Of a stretch of 58,529 nt of DNA, positions 48,666 to 56,630 are shown in pieces. A model generated the notes under the pieces. The model did no database searches and was not told where the DNA came from. It saw nothing but the letters and a program-made list of their open reading frames with translations. Position 1 is the first letter of the stretch, and each line of letters opens with the position of its first letter. The stretch lies in contig DAOQAU010000007.1 in assembly GCA_035354275.1 (NCBI GenBank), positions 1 to 58,529 of the forward strand, in the 5' to 3' direction. The stretch is from DAOQAU01 sp035354275. Its GTDB lineage: Bacteria > Cyanobacteriota > Vampirovibrionia > Gastranaerophilales > Gastranaerophilaceae. The position numbers and the translations under genes are program-made.

Positions 48666-50030
48666 ATGAAAAAAATTAAATTAATTTCAACTTTTATAGC
48701 ATTATTTGTTTTTGCACAGATTTCGATTGCAAAACCACTTATAAACCCGATTTTTTCTGCGATATGGGAATCTGACCTTTCAAGAAGGGCATTAATCGGC
48801 GTTTCAATAAAAGAGGTTTCAAACGGAAAAACCGCCTACGAAATGAATGCCAAAATGCCTATGTCACCTGCTTCCATACAAAAAGTTATAACACTTTTGT
48901 CCTCCATTGATACCTTAAAAGAAAATTACGAATTTAAAACAGAACTATACAGAGCTCAAGACGGAAGCATTTATTTGAAATTGGGAGCTGATCCGTATCT
49001 TACGACAAGAGATTTAAGAGAATTAATAAGCATGCTTCCTCAAAAACAAGATTTAAACAAACCGTTTTACATTGACGACTCTGTAATGGACAGCCAGGAA
49101 TGGGGCGAAGGTTGGCAATGGGATGATGATTTAAACCCTCTTATGCCAAAATTCGGTGCTTATAATTTGGACAAAAATCTTTTAAAAATAAATTTCTGCC
49201 CGGGTTCTCAGCAAGGGGCACCGGCTGAAATTTCCACGGAAGTTTTTTATCCTACCGCATTTTCAAATAATGTTACAACCGGAAGCAGCACCGAAATTAA
49301 GCTTGACAGAAAAAATTATATTTCACCCGATGTAATAAATGCCCAAGGTACAATCTCAGGCGATTATTCCATAGAAATTCCCATAAACCACCCCAGAAGA
49401 TATTTTGTGCTTCGCCTTGAAGAAGTTTTGCGGAAGCAAAAAGTAGGATACTATGGCGAATTTGAAAGAATGAAGCTTCCTAAAGATGCCGTTTTGCTGG
49501 GAAAAATAAGCCACCCAATTTCACAAGCACAATCAGATATCTTAAAACAAAGCAATAACATGGCAGCAGAAACTGTTTTCAAACTGGCAGGAGGCAAATA
49601 TATAAACAACGCAGGCTCTGCCGAAGCAGGCGTTGAAATGTTAAATAATTACTACAAAAAATTAGGCATAAACACCGACAGCATAAAAATAGTTGACGGA
49701 AGCGGCGTTTCTAAAAATAACCTTATTACAGCTGATTTTATGACAAATGTTCTGGTAAAAATTGCCAAAGAACCTTCTTATAACGATTTTATAAACTCCC
49801 TTGCAAAATCAGGCGAAGGAACTTTAACCGACAGGATGCTTTATTTTAAAGATAATCTTAAAGCAAAAACAGGAACCTTATCAAATATAAGCGCAATTAC
49901 AGGATATTTGACCGCAAAAAGCGGAAAAACTTACGCTTTTTGCATTATGGTAAACGACCCTAAATCAACAAATTTCGACAAAAAAACTTTTGAAGAATAC
50001 GTTTTAAGAAAAATCTACGAAGAACTTTGA
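48666..50030 (+). CDS. dacB: D-alanyl-D-alanine carboxypeptidase/endopeptidase (PBP4 family)
   Basis: 454 residues. Sec signal peptide (KLISTFIALFVFAQISIA), then the S13 peptidase fold. Motifs: SxxK in MSPASIQKVITLL near residue 66, SxN in KQSNNMAAET, and KTG in KAKTGTLSNISAITGYL. DGSGVSKNNLITADF is characteristic. Periplasmic enzyme of low molecular mass class C that trims or opens peptidoglycan cross-links. Starts 7 nt after the nitrilase gene, with TAAGGACGTC before the ATG; ends in a 16-nt convergent overlap with ispE. Confidence 0.94.
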   Translation: MKKIKLISTFIALFVFAQISIAKPLINPIFSAIWESDLSRRALIGVSIKEVSNGKTAYEMNAKMPMSPASIQKVITLLSSIDTLKENYEFKTELYRAQDGSIYLKLGADPYLTTRDLRELISMLPQKQDLNKPFYIDDSVMDSQEWGEGWQWDDDLNPLMPKFGAYNLDKNLLKINFCPGSQQGAPAEISTEVFYPTAFSNNVTTGSSTEIKLDRKNYISPDVINAQGTISGDYSIEIPINHPRRYFVLRLEEVLRKQKVGYYGEFERMKLPKDAVLLGKISHPISQAQSDILKQSNNMAAETVFKLAGGKYINNAGSAEAGVEMLNNYYKKLGINTDSIKIVDGSGVSKNNLITADFMTNVLVKIAKEPSYNDFINSLAKSGEGTLTDRMLYFKDNLKAKTGTLSNISAITGYLTAKSGKTYAFCIMVNDPKSTNFDKKTFEEYVLRKIYEEL

Positions 50031-51022
50031 ACCTCAGCTATGCCGTAATTAATTGATTTTAAAGCGTTTTTTGCCCAAAATTTGTCCTGCGCTGAAATCC
50101 TTTCCCCGATGGCAAAAAACGCCGAACCCGAACCCGACATAATTGTCTTGGGATATAATTTTTTAATTTCAAGCAATTGAGCATAATCGCCAATTAATGC
50201 CGTTTCCAAATCATTATGCAAAAACGGAACTATATTTTCTCCCGATTTTAAGGCAGCAATAAGTTTTGCGCTCATATTCAAATTCGGCTTAACCTTAAGC
50301 TGTGAAAATTTTGTATAAGCTTCTTTTGCGCTTATGCCGAGATTTTTTGGTTTTATCAATGCGAGGCAAAATTCTTGAAACGGCAATCTTTCCAGAATTT
50401 CGCCTCTGCCTGTTGCAAGCTGACACCCGCCTTCCAGGCAAAAATTAAGGTCTGAACCAAGTTTTGCACATAGTTTATGAAGTTCTTCTTTTGAAAGCAC
50501 ATCCGAGAAAATCTTATTTAATCCCCATAGAGTTCCTGCAGCATCTGTGCTTCCGCCTGCAAGCCCTGCAGAGACGGGAATATTTTTTTCAATAAAGACA
50601 GAAATTTTATGCGGGTGCAAATTTGTATGCTCTACAAAAAGCAAAATTGCCTTATAAACAAGATTACTTTCGTCATAAGGGATTTGGTCGCTTGTGCCGG
50701 AAAGTTTTATTTCAAATTTGCAGTTTTCTTCAATTTTTATCGTCAGAAAATCAAACAAATCAATTGTTTGCATAACACTTTGAATATTGTGAAATCCGTC
50801 TTGGCGTTTGTTCAAAACTTCAAGAGTAAGGTTTATTTTAGCCGGACATTTGACCTTTATTTCTTTTTTACCCCTCACCCAAATTTCTGAAACTCGTACC
50901 TCGTTTCGAAATTTTTCCCTCTCCCTCAAGGGGCGAGGGGGATTTAATTTTCCTTCTCCCCTTGCGGGAGAAGGTGGCTGAAAGCCGGATGAGGGGTCAT
51001 TTTTCATTTTAATTTCACGCAT
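50015..51022 (-). CDS. ispE: 4-diphosphocytidyl-2-C-methyl-D-erythritol kinase with repeat-derived N-terminus
   Basis: 335 residues from the ATG at 51022. GHMP kinase of the MEP isoprenoid pathway. The family sequence starts only at about residue 54 (KVKCPAKINLTLEVLNKR), followed by DGFHNIQSVMQTIDL, the ATP loop PVSAGLAGGSTDAAGTLWGL, and TIMSGSGSAFFAIG near the C-terminus. Residues about 8-50 are the translation of a dispersed repeat (PPSPARGEGK, PPRPLREREKF, VRG). The first codons (MREIKMK) resemble EIKVK after the repeat, as if the original gene began M-R-E-I-K-V-K-C and was split by the insertion. ATG overlaps the rsmA stop. Confidence 0.93.
   Translation of the reverse strand: MREIKMKNDPSSGFQPPSPARGEGKLNPPRPLREREKFRNEVRVSEIWVRGKKEIKVKCPAKINLTLEVLNKRQDGFHNIQSVMQTIDLFDFLTIKIEENCKFEIKLSGTSDQIPYDESNLVYKAILLFVEHTNLHPHKISVFIEKNIPVSAGLAGGSTDAAGTLWGLNKIFSDVLSKEELHKLCAKLGSDLNFCLEGGCQLATGRGEILERLPFQEFCLALIKPKNLGISAKEAYTKFSQLKVKPNLNMSAKLIAALKSGENIVPFLHNDLETALIGDYAQLLEIKKLYPKTIMSGSGSAFFAIGERISAQDKFWAKNALKSINYGIAEVQSSS
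50872..51000. repeat. Composite palindromic element in the 5' end of ispE
   Basis: On the minus strand: CCCCTCATCC..., a hairpin CTTCTCCCGC/AAGGGGAGAAGG, then CCCCTCGCCCCTTGAGGGAG, a core with CGAGGTACGAG, and GGGTGAGGGGTAA. The second half parallels the mfd element at 20706-20785. It is in frame and free of stops. Confidence 0.75.
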
Positions 51023-51854
51023 TATTGATTAACTCCTGTGATAATTTGCCGAAATTTTCAATAGAAATAGTTTCGCCTCTTGCGTTAAGATCGATTTTGA
51101 CATTTTTGAGTGATTTTTCAATATTTTCTTTTGAAAAACCGCCGCTTAAAAGGCAGTTTTTAATATTTTTTCTTCTTTGAGAAAAAGCCGCTTTAATTGT
51201 TTTTCTGAAATGCTTATAATCTAAAAGTTTAACTTTGGGTTCTTTGCGGACGATAAGTTTTACCAGTGCCGAATCTACTTTGGGACTCGGGTAAAAACAC
51301 TTGCGCCCTACGTTTTTGATTATTTCACAATCCGCCCAAAACTGCGACAGAATGGTTAAAAGCCCATACTGTTTTGAAGGGCTTTTTTCTGTTGCCGCAA
51401 TTCTTTGAGCGACTTCTTTTTGAACCATAAGAATAATTTCTTTTATTTTGTTTCTGTTTTTATTATCCAAATCGTCAATTTCGCCCAAAAGATGTGCGAT
51501 TATAGGGCTTGTGATGTAATAGGGGATGTTTGCTACAATCTTGACTTTTTCATCGCAAACCAAGCTCAAATCAGTTTTTAAAATATCCTGATGCAGGATG
51601 ACCAAATTGTCGCAATGGATTTTTTTTAACTCTTTTATCGCCTCTTCGTCAAGCTCTATTGCGATAACTTTTTTTGCAACTTTAACAAGCTGTTCTGTCA
51701 CAAAACCGACTCCTGCGCCGATTTCAACCACAATATCATCTTTTGAAATCTGTGCGCTTTCTAATATCGCGCGGATTGTTTTCTCGTCAATAAGAAAATT
51801 CTGTCCGAGCCGTTTTTTTGTTCTGAACGATTTTGCTCTTCGTAAGTAGTCCAT
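51015..51854 (-). CDS. rsmA: 16S rRNA (adenine1518/1519-N6)-dimethyltransferase
   Basis: 279 residues (KsgA/RsmA). Dimethylates two adjacent adenosines in the 3' terminal helix of 16S rRNA. KRLGQNFLIDEKTIRAIL at the N-terminus, SAM-binding VEIGAGVGFVTEQL, IELDEEAIKEL, motif IV NIPYYITSPI, and FYPSPKVDSALVKL. Loss gives kasugamycin resistance in other bacteria. Its TGA lies 8 nt inside ispE, a frequent gene neighbour, so the two are coupled. Confidence 0.96.
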   Translation of the reverse strand: MDYLRRAKSFRTKKRLGQNFLIDEKTIRAILESAQISKDDIVVEIGAGVGFVTEQLVKVAKKVIAIELDEEAIKELKKIHCDNLVILHQDILKTDLSLVCDEKVKIVANIPYYITSPIIAHLLGEIDDLDNKNRNKIKEIILMVQKEVAQRIAATEKSPSKQYGLLTILSQFWADCEIIKNVGRKCFYPSPKVDSALVKLIVRKEPKVKLLDYKHFRKTIKAAFSQRRKNIKNCLLSGGFSKENIEKSLKNVKIDLNARGETISIENFGKLSQELINNA

Positions 51855-51965
51855 GTTACTAATCTATAATAATACAAACAGGGTAATGTTTTTTTTAAGT
51901 TTTATATGATAGTTTACATGTTATGATTTATTTGGACAAGAAGATTTATCAGCAAAAGAGGATTT

Positions 51966-53285
51966 ATGTTGAAATCAAAGGATGAAACGATTTTATCGGT
52001 ATTCAAAAAAGGCTGCAAACCAAAAGAAGAATACTCAATAGGTGTTGAATACGAAAGGCTTCCAATCCATGCCCTAACTTACAAATCCGTAGGCTACGAA
52101 GGTGAAAACGGAATTTATGAACTTTTAAGAGCCTTTTCAAAACTTGATAATTGGGAATACATAACTGATGATTACAACATTATCGGGCTGAAAAAAGGCG
52201 AAGATTTGATAACTTTAGAGCCCGGCTGCCAGTTTGAACTGAGTTTAAAACCGGAAAAAAATATTGCCGATTTAAAAACAAAAATAGATAATTTCAATAA
52301 AAAAATCACCCCGCTTTTGAGAAGATATGATATTAACCTGCTTGAATACGGCGTTTCGCCTGTTTCGACTTACAAAAGCATAAAAATTATTCCCAAAAAA
52401 CGCTACCACATAATGGCAAATTACCTTTGGGGAATCTTGTCTGATGTTATGATGAGAGAAACTGCAGGGATTCAAGCCTGCTTTGATTTTTCATCGGAAA
52501 AAGACGCAATAAGAAAATTCAGGGTAACAAACATGCTCTCGCCTTTTATGACAGCAATGTTTGCAAACTCACCAATTAGAGGCAGCGTTGACACAGGCTA
52601 CAAAACCTTTAGAGGCTTAAGCTGGCTAAATACCGACAGCGAAAGATGCGGATTTTTGAGCAAAAAATTCTTTGAAAAAAATTCAGACTACGGATTTGAA
52701 GATTATATCAAGGATGTTATGAAAACGCCGATGATTTTTATAATGCGCGAAGGAAACCCTGTTAAAATTTTGGGCAAAATTGATTTTGAACAGTTCATTG
52801 AAAGAGGCTTTGACGGCTTTGAAGCGACTTTAGACGATTTTCTTTTGCATGCAAATTTGTGTTTTCCAGAAGTTAGATTGAGAGATTTTATCGAAATCAG
52901 AAACCATGACTGCGCAAATCATGGCATGCAGTATGCTATTTTGGGAATTTATAAAGGGATTTTGTATTCGCAAAAAAGCCTTGAAGAAGCTGAAGAACTG
53001 GTTTCAAATTTTTCTTACAACGATATAGCAGAATTCAGATACAATGTCCCCAAAAACGCACTTGAAACAAAAATTAAAGGGCATTTTGCAAAAGATATCG
53101 CAAAAGAAATTCTGAAAATAAGCCAAAAAAGTTTGAAAGAACAAGGGCTTGGCGAAGAAAAATTCCTTGACTCGATTGCAGAATATACGCTTCAAGGGCT
53201 TTGTCCGGCTGATGTAATCCTGAAAAACTGGTACGGCAGCTGGAATAAAGACATTAATAAATTGATGAAATATTTGAATAATTAA
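51966..53285 (+). CDS. Glutamate-cysteine ligase, plant/proteobacterial type
   Basis: 439 residues. Family 2 GCL (GshA of alpha-proteobacteria and plants; also EgtA-like): IGVEYERLPIH, ITLEPGCQFELSLKP (family LEPG.QFELS), YHIMANYLWG, RETAGIQACFDFSSE, FANSPIRG, and LRDFIEIRNHDCANHGMQ (family R..IE.R..D). Makes gamma-glutamylcysteine from glutamate and cysteine with ATP. No gshB or egt genes are in the window, so the final thiol (glutathione, ergothioneine precursor or gamma-Glu-Cys itself) is open. The start ATG at 51966 has AAAGAGGATT; the 3' end overlaps the next convergent gene by 4 nt. Confidence 0.88.
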   Translation: MLKSKDETILSVFKKGCKPKEEYSIGVEYERLPIHALTYKSVGYEGENGIYELLRAFSKLDNWEYITDDYNIIGLKKGEDLITLEPGCQFELSLKPEKNIADLKTKIDNFNKKITPLLRRYDINLLEYGVSPVSTYKSIKIIPKKRYHIMANYLWGILSDVMMRETAGIQACFDFSSEKDAIRKFRVTNMLSPFMTAMFANSPIRGSVDTGYKTFRGLSWLNTDSERCGFLSKKFFEKNSDYGFEDYIKDVMKTPMIFIMREGNPVKILGKIDFEQFIERGFDGFEATLDDFLLHANLCFPEVRLRDFIEIRNHDCANHGMQYAILGIYKGILYSQKSLEEAEELVSNFSYNDIAEFRYNVPKNALETKIKGHFAKDIAKEILKISQKSLKEQGLGEEKFLDSIAEYTLQGLCPADVILKNWYGSWNKDINKLMKYLNN

Positions 53286-53506
53286 CTTAAAATCCCTTTA
53301 AGCACGATTACGTCTTCGTAGCGTGCGCCGGATTCCAAAAGCTCTTCTGCGGAAAAACCGAAAAGCGAGATGAGATTTTTTGCTTCCTCGTCAATTCGTT
53401 TTTTGTTGCACGCTTTGACTACCTCACCCAAAGCATCTTCCCTTGTGAGTTTGGTAATCTGATTGTTTCTTCCTTGATGTAATATTCGTTTCTTAGATTT
53501 GCCCAT
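53282..53506 (-). CDS. Small basic protein, unknown
   Basis: 74 residues, rich in Lys, Arg and Glu, probably helical: LTREDALGEVVKACNKKRID and AKNLISLFGFSAEELLESGA. The start MGKSKKRILHQGRNN is strongly basic and could touch nucleic acid. No recognised domain. It overlaps the stop of the glutamate-cysteine ligase gene by 4 nt from the other strand. Confidence 0.6.
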   Translation of the reverse strand: MGKSKKRILHQGRNNQITKLTREDALGEVVKACNKKRIDEEAKNLISLFGFSAEELLESGARYEDVIVLKGILS

Positions 53507-53518
53507 TTTCTACCCGAG

Positions 53519-53588
53519 TAAATGGTAAATAGTGAATAGTGAATTGAATATTTATTTTTTCTATTTACTATTTCCTATTTACTATTTC
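53519..53588. repeat. Low-complexity AATAGTGAATAGTGAA / ATTTACTATTTCCT sequence
   Basis: AAATGGTAAATAGTGAATAG on the left and TATTTACTATTTCCTATTTA on the right are roughly complementary and could fold back; each is made of short imperfect repeats. Occupies the gap between the small basic protein and the ROK kinase. Confidence 0.55.
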
Positions 53589-53592
53589 CTTT

Positions 53593-54477
53593 TCAATTAG
53601 TATTTTCAATCCAGCTTAAAGCTAACAATGCTGCACCAATCATTCCGGAATGGTTGCCCGCTTTTGCCTTGTAAACCTTAATAGGTGCCGTTACAATCTG
53701 CGCGTTTGTTTCATTTTCCAAATAATCCGTGTCTACAAATTCGGCAAGAGAGCCCGAAAGCACAAAGCAGTCAGGATCAAAAAGGTTTGCAAGCCCGACC
53801 AGCCCTGCCAAAATATGATTTTGCCAGATGTCAAAAACTTCTTTCATTTTTGTGTCGCCTTTTTTAACCCCTTCGATTACGTCATAAGTGGTTACATTAT
53901 TGTCGCGCAAAATTTCTTCTGCGGTTAATTTTAGCCCTGTGCCAGAAGCGTAAGCCTCAAAGCAGTCCCATGCGCCGCAGGTGCACCTGCGGCGCATATC
54001 TGCAAACAATTTAAAGTGCATTTCACCGGCTCCGCCTGATTTTCCCTTGTACAATCTGTCTTGTAAAATTATTCCGCCGCCTACTCCTGTTCCGAGTGTA
54101 AGCATAACTGAATAAGGACAATTTTTTGATGCGCCCAGTTCATGCTCTGCCCAGGCTGCGGCGTTTGCATCGTTTTCTATAAAAACTTTTTTTGTCGAAA
54201 GCGATTGAAAATCAATCTGATTGTAACCTTTTGGTAAATTTGCGGTTGAGCTTATGACTTTGTTATTTTGATTGTTTACAGCCCCTGCCGTTGCTATTGC
54301 AACTACATCAACCTGCCCTTCGTAAGTTTTTATAACTTCTTCAAGCAAACTTTTAAGTTCCTGAATGTCTTTAGGTGTTGAAATTTTATTGACTTCGCCC
54401 AAAATTTCACCCTGTTCGCTCACAAGTGTGTGATAAATTTTTGTTCCGCCAATATCTATTGCAAGTGCTTTTTTCAT
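53593..54477 (-). CDS. ROK-family sugar kinase, probable N-acetylmannosamine kinase
   Basis: 294 residues. ATP-binding ALAIDIGGTKIYHTLV at the N-terminus, IENDANAAAWAEHELGAS with the catalytic Asp, TLGTGVGGGIIL, and the zinc motif CTCGAWDCFEAYASG (ROK consensus C-x-C-G-x-x-G-C-x-E; here Asp replaces the Gly). Because it directly follows nanE with a TAAATG overlap, the substrate is most likely N-acetylmannosamine (NanK), although glucose or other N-acetyl sugars are possible. A perfect 28-bp palindrome (53970-53997) encodes MRRRCTCGA at the zinc site. Confidence 0.9.
   Translation of the reverse strand: MKKALAIDIGGTKIYHTLVSEQGEILGEVNKISTPKDIQELKSLLEEVIKTYEGQVDVVAIATAGAVNNQNNKVISSTANLPKGYNQIDFQSLSTKKVFIENDANAAAWAEHELGASKNCPYSVMLTLGTGVGGGIILQDRLYKGKSGGAGEMHFKLFADMRRRCTCGAWDCFEAYASGTGLKLTAEEILRDNNVTTYDVIEGVKKGDTKMKEVFDIWQNHILAGLVGLANLFDPDCFVLSGSLAEFVDTDYLENETNAQIVTAPIKVYKAKAGNHSGMIGAALLALSWIENTN
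53970..53997. repeat. Perfect 28-bp palindrome at the ROK zinc motif
   Basis: ATGCGCCGCAGGTG followed at once by its exact complement. Far more GC-rich than the surrounding gene. Confidence 0.9.
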
Positions 54478-55155
54478 TTACATTTTCTCCCCTAAAAACC
54501 GTTTTGTAATCAGCTGCGGTCTTGTTATCGCAGAGCCTATCACAACACACCACGCGCCAAGTTCAAAAGCCTTTTGAACCTGTTTGGGCTCCCAAATTCT
54601 GCCTTCTAACACCACAGGCACTTTTAACTTTTTTGTCAGTTTTGCAAGAAGTTCAAAATCCGGCTCATCAGATTTTGTAAGCGAATAACTCGTATAGCCC
54701 GATAGTGTTGTCGAAACCATATCAGCACCAAACTCGGCACATGCCAGCCCCTCTTCAAAAGTCGAAACATCCGCCATTGCAAACTTTCCGTATGAATGAA
54801 TTTTTTTGATTATATCCTCGACCGAACACTCTCTTTTCCTGAAAGTTCCGTCAAATGCAACAATATCGGCTCCGGCTTTGATTAACTTTTCAACGTCTTC
54901 AAGTGTGGGGGTAATATAGACAATTTCAAGCCAATTATCGGGAAGTTTATCGGGTTTTGTAAGCCCTATTACAGTCAGACCGAAGCTTTTGGCGTTTTTG
55001 GTGTCGCGAGTGCCTGCTACACGAAGCGCGCAGGCACCTCCTTGAACTACAGATTCCATCATTGCAAGCATGCACTCTTCCTTGTACAAAGGTTCATCAG
55101 GCATTGCCTGCACAGAAACGACAATTTTGTTTTTTAATTGAGCTAAAACTTCCAT
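54478..55155 (-). CDS. nanE: N-acylglucosamine-6-phosphate 2-epimerase
   Basis: 225 residues from the ATG at 55155; a TTG at 55173 is possible. Interconverts ManNAc-6-P and GlcNAc-6-P. KIVVSVQAMPDEPLYKEE, FDGTFRKR, MADVSTFEEGLACAEFGADM, VSTTLSGYTSYS, VPVVLEGRIWEPKQVQKAFE and AWCVVIGSAITRP are clear TIM-barrel NanE features. Family members usually have a substrate-contacting R-x-x-G after the first strand; here ALRVAGTRDTKNAK, which coincides with an inverted repeat (GTGCCTGC/GCAGGCAC at 55010-55037). Operon with the ROK kinase; its product feeds NagA. Confidence 0.93.
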   Translation of the reverse strand: MEVLAQLKNKIVVSVQAMPDEPLYKEECMLAMMESVVQGGACALRVAGTRDTKNAKSFGLTVIGLTKPDKLPDNWLEIVYITPTLEDVEKLIKAGADIVAFDGTFRKRECSVEDIIKKIHSYGKFAMADVSTFEEGLACAEFGADMVSTTLSGYTSYSLTKSDEPDFELLAKLTKKLKVPVVLEGRIWEPKQVQKAFELGAWCVVIGSAITRPQLITKRFLGEKM

Positions 55156-55200
55156 GAGTTTAATTATAACCAAAAAATTTTTTTAAGGTATAATCAAAAT

Positions 55201-56535
55201 ATGAATATTAAGAAAACCTTAGTAAAATACCCGTTTTTGACCAAAGAAGTCGAAATTTATGAGCTTGAAAACAACCACAAAATTGTCCTTGCACACAAAG
55301 AGGGCGGGCTTGTCAATGTAAGTTCTTGGATAAAAACGGGCTCGATTAACGAAAATGACCAAAATAACGGTATTTCGCACTTTTTGGAACATTTGATGTT
55401 TAAAGGCACAAACAAATATAAAGCCGGGGAATTCGACAAAATTTTAGAAGCCAAAGGCGGAATTGTAAACGCCGCGACCTGGAAAGATTACACTTTCTAC
55501 TATGTAACCCTCCCCAAAGGCGAAAAAGACAAAGATTTATACAAGGCAATAGAGCTTCATGCCGATATGATTTTAGATCCGATTTTGCCCGAAGAAGAAA
55601 TCGGACCTGCATTTGATGTTAATGACACAAAAGTAAATGAAAAAAGAGAACGCCATGTCGTTATAGAAGAAATTCGTATGCGCCAAGACCAACCCTGGAC
55701 AAAGGTTTATAACGCATGCAACAAAGCCATGTACACTTCTCACCCTTATAAAAGAGATGTCATAGGAACTCCCGAAATTATTTCACAGGTTACGCGTCAG
55801 GACATAATGGATTATTATAAAACCTTTTATTCGCCACAAAACATTACAACTATTATAGTAGGTGATTTTGACAACAAGGAAATTTTAAATAAAGTTATAA
55901 GCGAATTTCAGGATAAATGGGGGCAAAGAGGGAATTTAAAGCTTACAAGCAAACCCGATGAGCCTGTTTGTGAAACAAAATATTTAGAGCAAAAATCCCA
56001 AATAAATTCTGCATTTATGATGTTCGGCTACTTGGGACCTTTGGCGTGCGATTTAAAAAACTCAATCGCACTTGAAATAATTGCAATAATTTTAGGCGAA
56101 GGCACAAGTTCAAGGCTTTACCAAAACCTTATCGAAAAACAAAAAGAGCCTGTTTTTAATATGATAAACGCCGACAATTACCAGTTCAAAGACGGAAATA
56201 ATTTCTTTATTCAGGCAAATTTTATCCCTGAAAAGAAAGATTTGGCAATAAATTTGGTAAAATCAGAGCTTGAAAAAATTGTAAACGAAGAAGTTTCTCA
56301 AAGAGAATTTTTGAAAGCAAAGAAAAAAATCAAGTCCCTATTCGCGCACAACGCCGAAACAGTTTCTGAAATCGGTGAAACTATAGGTTATTACATGACC
56401 GTGTGTGAAAATTTGGCTCTTGTTGAAGAATATCTTAACATTTTGGAAAAAATTACACCAAAAGATTTAAAAGAAGCAGCCCGAAACTACTTGCCAGTAA
56501 GCAATGCAGTAATTTCGATACTTATGCCCGAATAA
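55201..56535 (+). CDS. M16-family zinc metallopeptidase
   Basis: 444 residues. Inverzincin motif HFLEHLMFKG near residue 60 and the distal Glu in VVIEEIRMRQDQPW. GIVNAATWKDYTFYYVTLP, YKTFYSPQNITTIIVGDFD and, in the second half, MFGYLGPLACDL with EIIAIILGEGTSSRLYQNLI are typical of bacterial processing-peptidase-like M16B proteins. No signal peptide, so likely cytoplasmic. About 440 residues is a full single-chain M16B subunit; in many bacteria a second inactive homologue follows, but here a symporter gene is next. ATG closely behind AAGGTATAATCAAAAT. Confidence 0.92.
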   Translation: MNIKKTLVKYPFLTKEVEIYELENNHKIVLAHKEGGLVNVSSWIKTGSINENDQNNGISHFLEHLMFKGTNKYKAGEFDKILEAKGGIVNAATWKDYTFYYVTLPKGEKDKDLYKAIELHADMILDPILPEEEIGPAFDVNDTKVNEKRERHVVIEEIRMRQDQPWTKVYNACNKAMYTSHPYKRDVIGTPEIISQVTRQDIMDYYKTFYSPQNITTIIVGDFDNKEILNKVISEFQDKWGQRGNLKLTSKPDEPVCETKYLEQKSQINSAFMMFGYLGPLACDLKNSIALEIIAIILGEGTSSRLYQNLIEKQKEPVFNMINADNYQFKDGNNFFIQANFIPEKKDLAINLVKSELEKIVNEEVSQREFLKAKKKIKSLFAHNAETVSEIGETIGYYMTVCENLALVEEYLNILEKITPKDLKEAARNYLPVSNAVISILMPE

Positions 56536-56630
56536 AATTGTATATTTTTTGTAAATATATTTGTATTTTTTGCTTGAAAGTAGTAGAATTAGAAAATAAT
56601 TTGGTTATTTTTAACTTGAGAGGGTAATAT

